Both the position numbers and the translations under genes were made by a program. From Microbacterium sp. MAH-37 (GTDB lineage Bacteria; Actinomycetota; Actinomycetes; Actinomycetales; Microbacteriaceae), in the NCBI RefSeq assembly GCF_009758255.1, contig NZ_WSEN01000010.1, positions 186,001-250,000 on the forward strand: a DNA stretch of 64,000 bases. The letters run 5' to 3'. Below are positions 16,735-25,146 of this stretch, piece after piece; the stretch's first letter is position 1; each line of letters opens with the position of its first letter. A model generated the notes under the pieces. It ran no database searches, had not been told where the DNA came from, and was given only the letters and a program-made list of their open reading frames with translations.

Positions 16735-17616
16735 TCAGGCACCGCGCAGTTCGAGCGTGCAGCACTTGATGCCGCCGCCGCCGAGCAGCAGCTCGGACAG
16801 GTCGACCATGAGCGGGTTGTAGCCGCGCTCGCGCAGCTGCTTCTCGAAGCCGGTCGCGCGCGGCGAGATGATCACGTTGTAGCCGTCGCTGGCGGAGTTC
16901 AGGCCGAACACCGCGCCGTCCTCATCGGCGACGAGGATCGCGTCGGGGAAGCGCTCGGCGAGGATCTTCTGGGATGCCTCGTCGAAGGCGTGCGGCAGGT
17001 AGGCGATGCCCGCGGTCTGGCCGGGCTCGACGACGGGGTCGAGGATCGTCAGCGCGGTGTCGAGGTGGTAGAACCGGGCGTCGACGAGTTTGAGCGTGAT
17101 GACCTCGCGGCCGAAGACCTCGTGCACCTCGCGGTGGCTGTCACCGGCGGAGCGGAAGCCGGTGCCGGCCAGGATCACGTCGCCGGCGAGCAGGAAGTCG
17201 CCCTCGCCCTCGTTGATCTCCTTGGGCATGACGGTGTCGAAGCCGTTGGCCCGGAACCAGTCGGCGAACGCAGGTGCCTCGCCCTTGCGCTCCTCGTAGT
17301 AGAAAGACGGCACGTAGGCGCGACCGTCGATGACGAAGCCGCCGTTGGCCGTGTAGACCATGTCGGGATAGCCGGCGAGCGGCTCGATGAGCTCCACCTC
17401 GTGGCCCAGCTCGAGGTACAGGTCGTACAGCTTCTGCCACTGTTCGACGGCCTTGGCCGTGTCGGTCGGATTGGCCGGCTCCATCCACGGGTTGATGCTG
17501 TAGTTCACCGTGAAGTGCTCAGGACGGCACATCAAGTAACGGCGGTGGTGGGCGACGCGCCCTTCGGCGGGCTCAGGGACCGAGTTCATCAGTGTCGCGG
17601 TCTCAGGCGTGGACAT
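16735..17616 (-). CDS. ddaH: Dimethylargininase / arginine-hydrolase family protein
   Basis: A 293-residue guanidine-modifying enzyme of the amidinotransferase fold. The catalytic His is in DARFYHLDTALTIL and the nucleophilic Cys is one of the pair in GGGIKCCTLELRGA at the C-terminus. Annotated relatives hydrolyse N-omega-methylated arginines to citrulline; some relatives use arginine itself to give ornithine, and pairing with rocD makes an arginine-degradation role attractive. The N-terminus (MSTPETATLMNSVPEPAEGR) contains a copy of a dispersed repeat, so the first 20 or so residues are probably dispensable; a shorter start would still give an intact enzyme. Confidence 0.85.
   Translation of the reverse strand: MSTPETATLMNSVPEPAEGRVAHHRRYLMCRPEHFTVNYSINPWMEPANPTDTAKAVEQWQKLYDLYLELGHEVELIEPLAGYPDMVYTANGGFVIDGRAYVPSFYYEERKGEAPAFADWFRANGFDTVMPKEINEGEGDFLLAGDVILAGTGFRSAGDSHREVHEVFGREVITLKLVDARFYHLDTALTILDPVVEPGQTAGIAYLPHAFDEASQKILAERFPDAILVADEDGAVFGLNSASDGYNVIISPRATGFEKQLRERGYNPLMVDLSELLLGGGGIKCCTLELRGA
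17560..17581. repeat. Dispersed CCTGAGCCTGTCGAAGG-type repeat, copy 2 (in CDS)
   Basis: CCCTTCGGCGGGCTCAGGGA followed by CC on the plus strand. Read in the ddaH frame, it codes for VPEPAEG close to the N-terminus. It matches the copies at 10834, 51908 and 55506. Confidence 0.75.
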
Positions 17617-17774
17617 GGGTGCTCCTCGAAATCAGGATGCGGCGGACGCTGTCCAGGGGCCCGGCGGAAGTTCGACCCGTACTCGACTCAGAGCCGGGGA
17701 AGATGCGCGAGGGCACGCCATACTCTATTTTCGCACGCCGGATGCTCCGCGCGCCAACGCCCGGCCGGCCGAGC

Positions 17775-18755
17775 TCATGCTCCGTGGACGACGACCTTAC
17801 CGACGACGTGACCGGCCTCGACCCGCGCGAGCGCCGCCCCGGCCTCCTCGAACGGGTACTCGGCCTCGATCAGCGGGGAGATCGTGCCGGTCTCGACGAG
17901 TGACAGCAGTTCGCGCAGCATCCCGGGCTTCGCGACGGCGGCGAGCGGACGGATGCGGCGCCGCGAACCGACAGAGAGCACGGCCGCGCCCAGCATCCGT
18001 GCGACAGGGCCGAGCACACGGCCGCCATGCCCCGAGACGAGGACGACACGGCCGCCATCGGCGACCAGCCGCTGCAGGTCGCGCAGCGGCGCCGTGCCGG
18101 CGATGTCGATCACGGCGTCGTAGCTCCCGGCGGGGAGCTCGCGCAGCGGCTGGTCGCGATCGAGCACCGTCGTCACGCCGAGTCGCCCGATCGACGCGGC
18201 GTTGAGGGCGGAGCAGGTCGCGTGCACCTCGGCGCCGGCGGCCGCGGCCAGTTGCACGGCGAAGGTGCCGACACCGCCGGAGGCGGCGATGACGAGCACA
18301 CGGGTGCCGTCTGCGACGCCCGCGGCGTCGAGCGCCTGACGCGCCGTGCCGGCCGCGATGGGAAGGCAGGCGGCGTCCGCCGGCGACACCGTCGCCGGCC
18401 GTGGCACCAGGCGTGCAACGGGTGCCACGGCGTACTCGGCGAGTCCTCCCCCGCCGGGCAGTTCGACGACGACCTCGTCTCCGAGCTCGGCAGTGGCATC
18501 GGGCCCGACGGCGACCACCGTGCCGCTCACGTCCATCCCCCGAACCGGCTGCTTCGGGTGCCGCAGCCCGAACACCGGGCGCACCAGCAGCGGGTCGCCC
18601 TGCATGATCCGCACGTCACCGGCGTTGAGCGCGGTGGCGCGCACCTTGAGCAGCACCTCCCCCGTGCGCGGGACGGGTGTCGGCAGCTCGGCGCGGTGGA
18701 CCCCCGACGCGGGGCCGTAGGCGTTCTGCACCCACGCGTTCATCGTCTCGTTCAT
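17775..18755 (-). CDS. Zinc-free quinone-oxidoreductase-like MDR enzyme
   Basis: A 326-residue medium-chain dehydrogenase/reductase of the NADPH:quinone reductase type. The GroES-like N-domain has PVRGMDVSGTVVAVG, and the Rossmann motif is VLVIAASGGVGTFAVQLA (about residues 150-167). The zinc-binding Cys residues of alcohol dehydrogenases are absent. The ATG comes one base after the stop of the XRE gene, so it is the third gene of the XRE operon and probably shares its promoter and autoregulation. Substrate unknown; quinones or reactive enones are typical. Confidence 0.88.
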   Translation of the reverse strand: MNETMNAWVQNAYGPASGVHRAELPTPVPRTGEVLLKVRATALNAGDVRIMQGDPLLVRPVFGLRHPKQPVRGMDVSGTVVAVGPDATAELGDEVVVELPGGGGLAEYAVAPVARLVPRPATVSPADAACLPIAAGTARQALDAAGVADGTRVLVIAASGGVGTFAVQLAAAAGAEVHATCSALNAASIGRLGVTTVLDRDQPLRELPAGSYDAVIDIAGTAPLRDLQRLVADGGRVVLVSGHGGRVLGPVARMLGAAVLSVGSRRRIRPLAAVAKPGMLRELLSLVETGTISPLIEAEYPFEEAGAALARVEAGHVVGKVVVHGA

Positions 18756-18756
18756 G

Positions 18757-18972
18757 TCACCCCTCCGGGTACTGGAACAGGTCCTCGAGGCGCACGTCGA
18801 ACGCGCGCGCGATCTGGAAGGCGAGCTCGAGCGTGGGCGAGTACTTCCCCTGCTCGATCGCGATGAGCGTCTGCCGGGTGACGCCGATCAGGCGGGCGAG
18901 CTCGGCCTGGGTCATCCCGACCTGCTCGCGCTGAGCGCGGATCGTGTTGGTGACGAGGGTGGGCTTGACCAT
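18757..18972 (-). CDS. Small XRE-family HTH regulator
   Basis: A 71-residue single-domain regulator: REQVGMTQAELARLIGVTRQ and TLIAIEQGKYSPTLELAFQI make the five-helix Cro/CI fold, ending in LEDLFQYPEG. Such short XRE proteins frequently pair with a membrane protein gene, as here, and repress their own operon. Its start overlaps the stop of the upstream membrane gene by one base (TGATG). The twin 18-base palindrome-like sites at 19421-19438 and 19466-19483 are its likely operators. Confidence 0.9.
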   Translation of the reverse strand: MVKPTLVTNTIRAQREQVGMTQAELARLIGVTRQTLIAIEQGKYSPTLELAFQIARAFDVRLEDLFQYPEG

Positions 18973-19406
18973 CAGACCAGCCCGCGGCGGTATGCGATGA
19001 CGCGCGCGATGCCGCCGATGAGGGCGGACACCGCGAAGCCGAGGAACATCGTGTTCGCGATCCAGAACAGGTCGGCGCTGATCCCGCACAGCACGATCAC
19101 GCCGAGACCTGCGATCACGAGGAACGCATGCTCCACCCGGCCGCCGAGCCGGCTGATGTCGCGATCACGGATGTCGGATGCCGTGGTGGCCTCACGGTCG
19201 CGCATCCCGGCGATGATCCCCCACCCGACGGAGATGACGATGCTCAGCACGATGCCCGCACCGATCGTCCAGAGCATCAGCGGCAGCCAGTCGACCGTCG
19301 TGAGCTCGGCGCCGTCGGCCTGGACGAGCACCATGACGACGTAGCCCGCGAGTGTGAGGACCGAAGCGATCAGCTGGGCCCACGCGACGCGTTCCTGGTA
19401 CACCAT
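18972..19406 (-). CDS. Four-helix membrane protein (DUF2178-like)
   Basis: A 144-residue membrane protein with four predicted helices (AQLIASVLTLAGYVVMVLV, LPLMLWTIGAGIVLSIVISV, HAFLVIAGLGVIVLCGISAD and TMFLGFAVSALIGGIARVIA). Start: ATG 19406 has GGAGGT seven bases upstream; the earlier ATG 19421 lies within the operator and has no such signal. It resembles the small membrane partners of compact XRE regulators, for which a signalling or antagonist role has been proposed but not, to my knowledge, proven. First gene of a three-gene operon. Confidence 0.85.
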   Translation of the reverse strand: MVYQERVAWAQLIASVLTLAGYVVMVLVQADGAELTTVDWLPLMLWTIGAGIVLSIVISVGWGIIAGMRDREATTASDIRDRDISRLGGRVEHAFLVIAGLGVIVLCGISADLFWIANTMFLGFAVSALIGGIARVIAYRRGLV

Positions 19407-19420
19407 GACCGGCACCTCCA

Positions 19421-19438
19421 TGTCAAAGATTCTTTACA
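19421..19438 (-). promoter_or_regulatory. XRE operon operator, proximal site
   Basis: Minus-strand TGTAAAGAATCTTTGACA, an imperfect inverted repeat, lies between the likely promoter and the ribosome binding site of the XRE operon. It matches a second site 45 bases further upstream at 15 of 18 positions. Confidence 0.65.
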
Positions 19439-19465
19439 TGGAAGGTAAGCCCGCCCCATCATCGA

Positions 19466-19483
19466 TGTCAAGAATTTTTTACA
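19466..19483 (-). promoter_or_regulatory. XRE operon operator, distal site with -35 element
   Basis: Minus-strand TGTAAAAAATTCTTGACA. Its end supplies a consensus -35, TTGACA; 17 bases later TTACCT could be the -10. Binding here would block polymerase. The site begins directly after the putA stop codon. Confidence 0.65.
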
Positions 19484-22400
19484 TCAGATGATGCCGGCGC
19501 TCCAGTCGTCGGGGTTGCCGAAGCGGTGCGCGGTGATCGTCACCGACTGCTCGTGCACGAAGGGCAGAAGCTCGATGCGTCCGGCCGTCGTGACCTCGCC
19601 GTCGTACACCGCGATGTCCGGGTCGCCCGCGACTGCCGTCGCGAGCGCCGCGTGCAACTCGGCGACCGCGTCGCGTCCGCCGACCAGCCGCACCCGGCCC
19701 GGCATCGGCGTCTGCTCGATCACGGCCTCGACGCCTTCCTCCTCCGCAGCATCCGCTCCGCGCATGCGATCGATCCACTCGGCATCCGTCTCGACCGAGA
19801 TCGGCAGATCGAGGATGCCGAGGAAGCGGCGCACCGCGGCCGGCAGGCCGTCGGGGACGGACAGCAGGAACGGCGCGCCGGCGCGGATGCCGGCGATCAC
19901 GACCCGCAGCACGTCGGCGAGCCCGGCATCCGCCGTCGCACGCACCGCGACGGGCACCGGGCGGTAGCGGAACAGGTTGCGCTCCACGACCAGCTGGGAG
20001 ACGTCGCGGACCTGGCCGAACTCGCGGTCCCACGCGACGGCGTCGGACAACGCAGCCTGGCGCAGGCGCTCGAACTGCTCGAACTCCAGAGAGGGCTGTG
20101 CGGCCTCGATCACCGCCGAGATGCGGCTGTCCAGGCCGCGCAGGTGCAGGGTCTTCGAGGTCTTGCCGCGGGACTGCGCCCGCCAGGTGCCGAGCCCGAT
20201 CAGGTAGTTCGGGCCGCCGGCCTTCGCACCGGCGCCGACAGAGGAGCGCTTCCAGCCGCCGAACGGCTGCCGCTGCACGATCGCACCGGTGATGCCGCGG
20301 TTCACGTAGAGGTTCCCGGCCTGCACCCTGTCGAGCCAGACGGCGAGGTCATCGGGATCCTGCGTGTGCAGGCCGGCGGTCAGGCCGTAAGCCACCTGGT
20401 TCTGCAGGGTGATCGCCTGCGACAGCGTGTGCGCGTGCATGATGCCCAGCACGGGCCCGAAGAACTCCTCCAGGTGGGTGCGGGAGCCGGGTCGCACACC
20501 CGTGCGGATGCCGGGTGTCCAGAGCCTCCCCGTCTCGTCGCCCGGTACGCGCTTCGGCTCGATCAGCCACTTCTCATCGCCCTCGAGCGTGGTGAGCGCC
20601 CACTCGAGCTTGCCCTGCGGCTTCTCTATCATCGGGCCCATCTCGGCCTCAGGGTCGGACGGCCAGGCGACGTGCAGCGACCGCACGGCGTCGACCAGCT
20701 GCCGGGCGAACCGCTTGGAGTGCCCGACCGGCCCTACCAGGATCGCCAGCGAGGCTGCCGAGCACTTCTGGCCCGCGTGGCTGAACGCGCTCTTGACCAG
20801 GTCGGCGACTGCCAGGTCGAGGTCGGCCGTCGGAGTGATGATGATCGCGTTCTTGCCGCTGGTCTCGGCGAGCAGCGGCAGGTCCGGTCGCCAGGAGCGG
20901 AACAGCGCAGCGGTGTCCCACGACCCGGTCAGGATCACCCGGTCGACGTCAGGATGCGTGATGAGCTGCTTGCCCAGCCCGCTCTCCGAGATGTCCACCA
21001 GCGTCAGCACGTCGCGCGGCACGCCGGCCTGCCACAGGCACTCGGCGATGACCGCGGCGCAGCGACGCGCCTGACGGGCGGGCTTGAAGACGACGCCCGA
21101 GCCTGCGGCGAGCGCGGCCAGCACGCCTCCGGCTGGGATGGCCAGCGGGAAGTTCCACGGCGGGGTGACGACGGTCACGCGCGCCGGGGTGAATGCGGCA
21201 CCCGCGATCGCGTCGAGTTCCTTGGCCGTGGACGCGTAGTAACGGGCGAAGTCGACGGCCTCGCTGACCTCGATGTCCCCCTCCGAGAACACCTTGCCGG
21301 TCTCGATCGCCGCGACCTCGATCAGATCCGCCCGCCGTGCCTCGAGGGCGGCAGCTGCGCGCAGCAGGATCTCCGCGCGCTCCGCCGCCGAGCGGGAACC
21401 CCACGACGCCGCGGCATCCCGCACCCGTCCGACGGCGCGTGCGAGCACGTCGGCGTCGTCGATGCGCGCTGCGGCGAGCGTCGACAGCCCCAACTGCGAC
21501 AGGCCTGCGGCGGTGATGCGCTCGAACACGCCGCGCGCCCACTCCCGGTTCGCCGGAAGCGACGGATCGCTGTCGGCGGTGTTCGTGAACCCGGGAGCAC
21601 CCTCGCCCGGTGCCGCGATCCCGCGACTGCGGCGCAGGCCGTCCGCCGATCCGGTGGTCTGCGCCCTGGTCGCCTCACGCCGCGCGTACACGGCGGTCTG
21701 CAGGTAGTCGTCGTCCTCGGCATCCGTCTCGGCGCCTGCGGCGATGCCGAGCACGACGCCGGTCAGATCGGCGTCGGCGACGGGAGCTGCGGATGCCGGG
21801 CGCACGGACTCGTGCGCGGGAGCCGACCTGTCCTGCGTGCGACGAGGGCCGATGCGCAGCGAGTGATCGCGGGAACGCGTGACGGAGTCGAGGAACCGCA
21901 TCTTCTCGCGCTCGAACAGTCGCGGTTCGGTGCCGAGCTCGAGCGCGGCGGAGAGGAAGTTCGACGACGAGGCGTTCTCCTCGAGGCGGCGCACCAGGTA
22001 GCTGATCGCGACGTCGAACTCGGCGGGCGCGACGACGGGCACGTACAGCAGCACGTTGCCGACCTCGCGGGAGACGGCCTTCACCTGCCCCTGCGCCATG
22101 CCGAGCAGCATCTCGAACTCGATGTCGGGGCGCACTCCGCGCTCCCCCGCCAGTAGCCAGGCGTAGGCGATGTCGAAGAGGTTGTGCCCGGCGACACCGA
22201 TCCGCACTGCTTCGGTGTTCCGCGGCCACAGCGCCTCGTCGAGGCAGCGCAGGTAGTTCGCGTCGGTGTCGAGCTTCGTGTCGTAGGGAGCGGGCGTCCA
22301 GCCGTGCATGACGGCGTCGACGTGCTCCATGGCGAGGTTCGCGCCCTTGACGAGTCGCACCTTGATGCGCGCACCGCCGCGCGCGACGCGTTCGCGGGCC

Positions 22401-23209
22401 CACGCGGTCAGCTCGCGCAGCGCGGGCAGGGCGTCGGGCAGGTAGGCCTGCAGCACGATCCCGGCTTCCAGGTCGCGCAGCCGCGGGTCCTCGAGGATGC
22501 GGGTGAACACCGCGATCGTGAGGTCGAGGTCGCGGCACTCCTCCATGTCGAGGTTGATGAAGGTGTTCGTCATCGCCGCGGTCACGTACAGAGGCAGCAG
22601 GCGCTTCGCGGTCTCCTCGACGACCTGGTCGAACGCCCACATCGAGATGCGGCTGGTCACTGCGGAGACCTTCACCGAGACGTAGTCGACGTCGGGACGC
22701 CGGATCAGCTCGTGGATGCCGTCGAGCCGGCGCTTCGCCTCTGCCTCGCCGAGCACGGCCTCGCCGAGCAGATTGAGGTTCAGCCGTGAGCCGTCCTCGC
22801 GGAGCTTCTCGATCGCGGGACCCAGCTTCTCGGGCCTGGCGTCGACGATGAGGTGCCCGACCATCTCGCGCAGCACCCGGCGGGCGATCGGCACGGTCGG
22901 CATCGGCAGCACGGGGGCGACGGCTCCGCCGACGCGCACGGCGCCGCGCAGGTACCAGGGCAGGAAGTCCGGCGCGAGCGGCGCGACCCGATGCAGGGTG
23001 GATGCCGCGGCGCCGAGGCTTTCCGGGCGCATCACGCCGTCGACGAAGCCGAGCGTGAACGGCAGCCCGTTGCGGTCCTGCAGCACCCCGGCGAGGCGGG
23101 CCGCAGCAGGGTCGATCTGCTCCGCGGCCTCCTCCGCCACCCAGCGGCGGGCGAGTTCGACGGCGGAGTCGGCGAGGCCGGCCCCTGCGGACGAAGACGG
23201 CTCTGGCAT
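19484..23209 (-). CDS. putA: Bifunctional proline dehydrogenase / L-glutamate-gamma-semialdehyde dehydrogenase
   Basis: A 1241-residue two-enzyme protein that oxidises proline to glutamate. The FAD-binding proline dehydrogenase barrel occupies about residues 60-460 (VSVKVSAVTSRISMWAFDQV; LVKGANLAMEHVDAV). The NAD-dependent aldehyde dehydrogenase follows at about 560-1060, with the catalytic Cys816 in FSHAGQKCSAASLA and Glu in LAETSGKNAIII. A further C-terminal domain of about 180 residues completes it. No N-terminal ribbon-helix-helix DNA-binding domain is present, so it is not a self-regulating PutA. Glutamate semialdehyde from RocD can enter the second active site, linking it to the adjacent rocD-ddaH pair. 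Confidence 0.95.
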   Translation of the reverse strand: MPEPSSSAGAGLADSAVELARRWVAEEAAEQIDPAAARLAGVLQDRNGLPFTLGFVDGVMRPESLGAAASTLHRVAPLAPDFLPWYLRGAVRVGGAVAPVLPMPTVPIARRVLREMVGHLIVDARPEKLGPAIEKLREDGSRLNLNLLGEAVLGEAEAKRRLDGIHELIRRPDVDYVSVKVSAVTSRISMWAFDQVVEETAKRLLPLYVTAAMTNTFINLDMEECRDLDLTIAVFTRILEDPRLRDLEAGIVLQAYLPDALPALRELTAWARERVARGGARIKVRLVKGANLAMEHVDAVMHGWTPAPYDTKLDTDANYLRCLDEALWPRNTEAVRIGVAGHNLFDIAYAWLLAGERGVRPDIEFEMLLGMAQGQVKAVSREVGNVLLYVPVVAPAEFDVAISYLVRRLEENASSSNFLSAALELGTEPRLFEREKMRFLDSVTRSRDHSLRIGPRRTQDRSAPAHESVRPASAAPVADADLTGVVLGIAAGAETDAEDDDYLQTAVYARREATRAQTTGSADGLRRSRGIAAPGEGAPGFTNTADSDPSLPANREWARGVFERITAAGLSQLGLSTLAAARIDDADVLARAVGRVRDAAASWGSRSAAERAEILLRAAAALEARRADLIEVAAIETGKVFSEGDIEVSEAVDFARYYASTAKELDAIAGAAFTPARVTVVTPPWNFPLAIPAGGVLAALAAGSGVVFKPARQARRCAAVIAECLWQAGVPRDVLTLVDISESGLGKQLITHPDVDRVILTGSWDTAALFRSWRPDLPLLAETSGKNAIIITPTADLDLAVADLVKSAFSHAGQKCSAASLAILVGPVGHSKRFARQLVDAVRSLHVAWPSDPEAEMGPMIEKPQGKLEWALTTLEGDEKWLIEPKRVPGDETGRLWTPGIRTGVRPGSRTHLEEFFGPVLGIMHAHTLSQAITLQNQVAYGLTAGLHTQDPDDLAVWLDRVQAGNLYVNRGITGAIVQRQPFGGWKRSSVGAGAKAGGPNYLIGLGTWRAQSRGKTSKTLHLRGLDSRISAVIEAAQPSLEFEQFERLRQAALSDAVAWDREFGQVRDVSQLVVERNLFRYRPVPVAVRATADAGLADVLRVVIAGIRAGAPFLLSVPDGLPAAVRRFLGILDLPISVETDAEWIDRMRGADAAEEEGVEAVIEQTPMPGRVRLVGGRDAVAELHAALATAVAGDPDIAVYDGEVTTAGRIELLPFVHEQSVTITAHRFGNPDDWSAGII

Positions 23210-23279
23210 GCATCCAGCCTATGACGTGCACTCGCTCCGATCAGGGACCTCATGCCTCACCTCCTACCTGCTCCCTCTG

Positions 23280-23341
23280 TTTCCGGTCTCAACGGTTGCG
23301 GGTGTTTCGACCGCAGCATCCGCAACCGTCGAGACCGGAGC
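23280..23341. repeat. Palindromic repeat family 1, copy B
   Basis: Arms 23280-23305 and 23316-23341 carry TCCGGTCTCAACGGTTGCGG and its near-complement; outer bases (CACCTCCT / AGGAGGTG) pair further. Unlike copies A and C, it lies between two divergent starts (putA and the 23394 gene), so it cannot be a simple terminator. Confidence 0.75.
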
Positions 23342-23393
23342 GGCAGGAGGTGGGCCACGGGAACCTTATGCTTATGCCGAAGGAGGGGCGCCC

Positions 23394-24083
23394 GTGGGGG
23401 AGAACGACGAGGCGGACGCCGGCGCGACGAGTGCGGCGGACGCCGGCGCGACGAAGCGCGCGGAGTCCGAGGCGCGCCTGACCTCCTGGGTGAGGAAGAC
23501 GACCGACAAGGTGCCGACCGGGTGGCTCATCACCGGCGCCGGTGCCATCCTGCTCGGTGCGACCGCTGCCTTCGGCGGACTCCAGACGGTTCCTGAAGCC
23601 GGGCCCGTCGAGCTAGCGCCGGGCGAGCACTTCATCGGCGCCGACATCGACATGTCGGTGGTCGCGGTCGAGCTGTCGGACACCCGGCAGACCGCCGGGG
23701 TGGTCCCCGACGAGGGCCAGCGCGTGCTCGTCGTGATCATCGACGCGACGAACCTGTTCGATCGGGCTCGGCCGGTCTTCGGCGGCAACGACACCGCCGC
23801 CGCCGTGGACAGCATCCGGGTGGAGGGCCTCGACGAGACACCCAAGATCAGCCGTGTCGACGACGGTGATGGTGCGACCTGGCTGCAACCCGATGTGCCC
23901 GCGCGCCTCATGGTGTCGTGGGCGGTAGAACCGGGAGACTTCGCCGATGGGGATGAGGTGACGGTCACGCTCCCCGACGGTGAGCATACTGTCGGCAGCT
24001 TCGTGACGAGCGAGGAGTACTGGAGCGACGTCCATGTCGGCGCCCGTGTGCTCACTTCGATCGAGGAGGTGCCTGCATCGTGA
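23394..24083 (+). CDS. Hypothetical membrane-anchored protein
   Basis: A 229-residue protein not recognised. A low-complexity acidic start with two copies of ADAGAT precedes one hydrophobic helix (PTGWLITGAGAILLGATAAF, about residues 38-57), then a soluble, probably external, beta-rich domain with HFIGADIDMSVVAVELSD. Topology suggests a short cytoplasmic tail and an extracellular domain. The GTG start is set by AAGGAGG six to seven bases upstream. The stop overlaps the next gene as ATGA, making the first of three coupled plus-strand genes. Confidence 0.75.
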   Translation: MGENDEADAGATSAADAGATKRAESEARLTSWVRKTTDKVPTGWLITGAGAILLGATAAFGGLQTVPEAGPVELAPGEHFIGADIDMSVVAVELSDTRQTAGVVPDEGQRVLVVIIDATNLFDRARPVFGGNDTAAAVDSIRVEGLDETPKISRVDDGDGATWLQPDVPARLMVSWAVEPGDFADGDEVTVTLPDGEHTVGSFVTSEEYWSDVHVGARVLTSIEEVPAS

Positions 24084-24625
24084 AGCGCGTACTCCCCTGG
24101 CTGCTCACCGGCGCGTTCCTCGCCGGCGCTTGGCTGCTGAACTTCGTGACGCTACCCGAGAATTCGATCGAGGCGAGCTTCGTGACCGCGGGCGAAGTGG
24201 GCGATCCGGTGGCCGGCCGCAATCTGGTCGTCACCGTCACCGACGTGCGCGCTGCCGATCGGATCTCCGACGACGAGGGCTGGTCGGCGGAGGGCACCTG
24301 GGTCGTCGTCGATCTGGATGCGGCATCCGTCCTCGACCAGTACGGCCGCAGCCTCAGCAGCGCCGAACTGACCGCCGGGGGCCGCACTTACCGGGCGACG
24401 GAGCGCGGGACGACCTTCTTCCAGAGCCAGCTCGTTCCGGGCGTTCCGCGGTCAGGAAGCCTGGCCTTCGAGCTCGCTCCGGATGCGCGCACCGGCGATG
24501 CCGTGCTGCGGCTGGCTCCGCAGGGCGACACCCGCACCGATTCCGTGCTCGAGATCGCGATCGACCTCGATGACATCGCTGTGCAGCACGAGACGACGCT
24601 GCAGCCGAACGGATGGGCGGACTGA
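24080..24625 (+). CDS. Hypothetical exported or membrane-anchored protein
   Basis: A 181-residue protein beginning with a signal/anchor helix (RVLPWLLTGAFLAGAWLLNF) and followed by an all-beta-looking acidic domain (NLVVTVTDVRAADRISDDEG, WVVVDLDAASVLDQYGRSLS). It resembles the DUF4352-like fold of small extracellular actinobacterial proteins in general pattern only. Coupled by a 4-base overlap to the gene before and by TGATG to the one after. Function unknown; probably acts outside the membrane with its neighbours. Confidence 0.75.
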   Translation: MKRVLPWLLTGAFLAGAWLLNFVTLPENSIEASFVTAGEVGDPVAGRNLVVTVTDVRAADRISDDEGWSAEGTWVVVDLDAASVLDQYGRSLSSAELTAGGRTYRATERGTTFFQSQLVPGVPRSGSLAFELAPDARTGDAVLRLAPQGDTRTDSVLEIAIDLDDIAVQHETTLQPNGWAD

Positions 24626-25146
24626 TGGCCGGATGGTGGCGCACCAATCGCCTCGCCCTGCCTGCGGCGATCGTGCTGATCCCCCTCACGTTCGGCGCGC
24701 TGACCTGGAACGAGTGGAACGAGGCGTACGGTCCGTCCTCGCATCCCGTGCGGATCGTTGACGACGGCGAGACAGTGCACGCTGCCGGCGCGACGTGGGG
24801 GCCGGCCCGCGGGGGCGAGCTGAAGGATGTCACCGGCCTCGACGTCCCGAGAGGCGCGATCGTGCTCGCCGCGGGCGTCCCCGTCGCACCGGACGATGAG
24901 GGCGTCGGATGCGACTGGCCGGTGCTCATCGAACAGGGCACCGGCCGGCAATGGGAACCCATGCGGACGGAGATCGGCCTGGACTTCGATCCGACGGAAC
25001 CGGAGTCGTGCAGCACAAGTGACGTCGAACCGTACGAGCTGATCCTGCCGTACGTGATTCCCGAGGATGCGACCGGACCGTTCTGGGTCGAGATCGCAGC
25101 GGGCGACGGCTATGCGACGGTCATGCGGTTCCCGATCGAGAGGTAG
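24625..25146 (+). CDS. Hypothetical exported or membrane-anchored protein
   Basis: A 173-residue protein with a hydrophobic N-terminal segment (RLALPAAIVLIPLTFGALTW) followed by WNEWNEAYGP and a soluble domain with two Cys (GCDWPVL and ESCSTSD), which could form an extracellular disulfide. Third gene of the plus-strand trio; start at 24625 gives a one-base overlap. Its last 26 bases overlap the 3' end of the convergent membrane-protein gene. No family recognised. Confidence 0.75.
   Translation: MAGWWRTNRLALPAAIVLIPLTFGALTWNEWNEAYGPSSHPVRIVDDGETVHAAGATWGPARGGELKDVTGLDVPRGAIVLAAGVPVAPDDEGVGCDWPVLIEQGTGRQWEPMRTEIGLDFDPTEPESCSTSDVEPYELILPYVIPEDATGPFWVEIAAGDGYATVMRFPIER

Noticed and set aside
16734..16742. 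GTG start for rocD at 16742
   Set aside because: Possible, but overlaps ddaH by eight bases and lacks a better ribosome binding site; ATG 16733 is preferred.
19526..22156. 876-codon plus-strand open frame inside putA
   Set aside because: Shadow of the PutA reading frame; no motif, no ribosome binding site.
23280..23341. Hairpin as terminator of putA or the 23394 gene
   Set aside because: It lies between two divergent starts, so no transcript of either gene ends there.
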